DNA from: Haematococcus lacustris
Taxonomy: Eukaryota; Chlorophyta; Chlorophyceae; Chlamydomonadales; Haematococcaceae
Direction: 5' to 3'
Assembly (NCBI GenBank): GCA_030144725.1
Contig: JASKMD010000029.1
Span: 3,666,210 to 3,730,209, forward strand
Length of the DNA: 64,000 nt
Part shown: one piece after another, positions 51,755 to 64,000 of the stretch
Position numbering within the stretch: the first letter of the stretch is position 1
Layout of the letters: every line of letters begins with the position of its first letter
Program-made: the position numbers and the translations under genes
Notes under the pieces: generated by a model
Databases searched by the model: none
Told to the model about the DNA's origin: nothing
Seen by the model: the letters and a program-made list of their open reading frames with translations, nothing else

Positions 51755-52647
51755 TTAGTCATAGTTGTGCTCAACGAGGGACCCAAACCACAGGGCCACA
51801 GCCTCCTCCTCACCCCCAAGCCTACATACATATCATATTTGTGGATTCATTTTTCCATACATGCATCATGTGCTGCTCGATATCAATATTGCTGCAAGGT
51901 ATTTGCTGTCAGCCTGGCTGCGACCCTGCCAGCAGCCAGGCAGCTCTGAGGCTTTCTCTGGGTTAGTGACTTTAGCAGGGGTCAGGCAGGCGCCTGCCTC
52001 GTGCCATCAAGTCTACTGCCTGTGGTGCAGGTGGAGCAGAGCTAAGGGTGGGTGGCAGCGCCGTGTCTTGGGCAGGCGAGTGGCAGCTGGTGATGGCAGC
52101 CAAGCTCTGATTCCCTTTCCCAGGGGGAGGGTGGCGTGAGGGCCCAGGGCGTGAGGGACCAGGGGGAGGGTGGCGTGAGGCCACCCCCCAGGGCACCATC
52201 CTCTAGACTCCTTGGTGGGGGCCGCAGGTGCCTTCCTCCTAGCAGGGGGCTGCAGGTGTCCAGGAGTCCGGGCCAGGGGGTCGGGGCAGCTGGTGTTATG
52301 CAGACCACTGCATGCCTGCCTACAGCTGCGCTACAGCTGCGGGTCCTGCTGCCTACAGGACCGCCCGCAGCCTTATTGGGGCGCTGCCTCCCGACAGAAA
52401 GGTGGAAAGCCCACTGGCGGGGTGGGGCGGGGCGGGGTGGGGTGAGACATGGTCCATTGGGGTGAGGCCATCTGCACCCTCACCAACCCAACATCACAGC
52501 ACGATACGCACCTGGACTCCACCTCCCTCACCCCCTGGCCCTTTGGCCTCCTTTGGCCCCCTGCCCCCCTGCCTCGCTGCCCTCCTACCCCTTTCACCCC
52601 TGTGTGTCAACAAACTGACGCTGAACCTGTAGCGACCTCTGGCCGCT

Positions 52648-55819
<3,172 letters not shown>

Positions 55820-55967
55820 CTCACAAACCAGGATGCAATTGATCGCAAAGGTGGGCCGCTGCTTCGTGTCGATGCGCTGCACGTGTTTCCTTTGGTCATA
55901 CCTTTGGCTGGGTAACATTTGGCGACGAGGAGCTGTCGATTTGCGGTGCAGGTACAGCCCTGCCGCG
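55820..55967. promoter_or_regulatory. Compact bidirectional promoter candidate
   Basis: Only 148 bp separate the start codons of the divergent SIL1/Fes1-like gene and the patatin phospholipase gene. 5' UTRs and both promoters must share this space, unless one start is further inside. No TATA box is evident. Confidence 0.55.

Positions 55968-64000
<8,033 letters not shown>

Overview
The window looks like nuclear DNA from a chlorophyte green alga, most likely a volvocalean (Chlamydomonadales) relative. This is inferred from high GC, many short introns with GTGAGT/GTGCGT-type donors, pervasive CAG/CTG and other microsatellites inside introns, plant-type gene architectures (DA1-like UIM+LIM protein, LRR-ARM-patatin phospholipase, vacuolar-type gamma-glutamyl hydrolase) and algal-style transposable elements. 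A run of exactly 500 N at 51255-51754 marks an assembly gap. No prokaryotic operon structure or CRISPR array is present.

Layout. 1-2450: 5' part of a DA1-like gene (minus strand, cut by the window edge). 3223-10398: a Ty3/gypsy-type retrotransposon (minus strand) whose polyprotein carries, between RNase H and integrase, a domain resembling a DNMT3/DRM-type cytosine-5 methyltransferase; its frame is broken at least twice and I could not find its LTRs. 11176-11447: a hAT-like MITE with a perfect 8-bp target-site duplication. 12183-16520: a complete multi-exon gamma-glutamyl hydrolase gene (minus), including a 19-nt micro-exon. 16600-28810: a gene-poor nest of repeats: hairpin satellite, a (GGGGA)n tract, several dispersed and inverted repeat families, and a second hAT-like element with an 8-bp duplication. 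29110-30879: a penta-EF-hand gene (plus). 31528-33467: a 5'-truncated LINE with a 13-bp target-site duplication (minus). 33787-46548: a long NUP214-type nucleoporin gene (minus). About 46893-48258: an unidentified multi-exon gene (minus). 48782-50990: a mitochondrial carrier (plus). 52648-55819: a SIL1/Fes1-type Hsp70 nucleotide-exchange factor with signal peptide (minus), head to head across 148 bp with a LRR-ARM-patatin phospholipase A (plus, from 55968, runs off the right edge).

The host genes are ordinary housekeeping functions and do not form a pathway; head-to-head pairs probably share promoters. The most unusual item is the retrotransposon with an embedded methyltransferase-like domain. 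Exon boundaries come from reading splice sites and checking that phases agree; for the phase-checked genes the summed exon lengths are multiples of three. No database search was possible.
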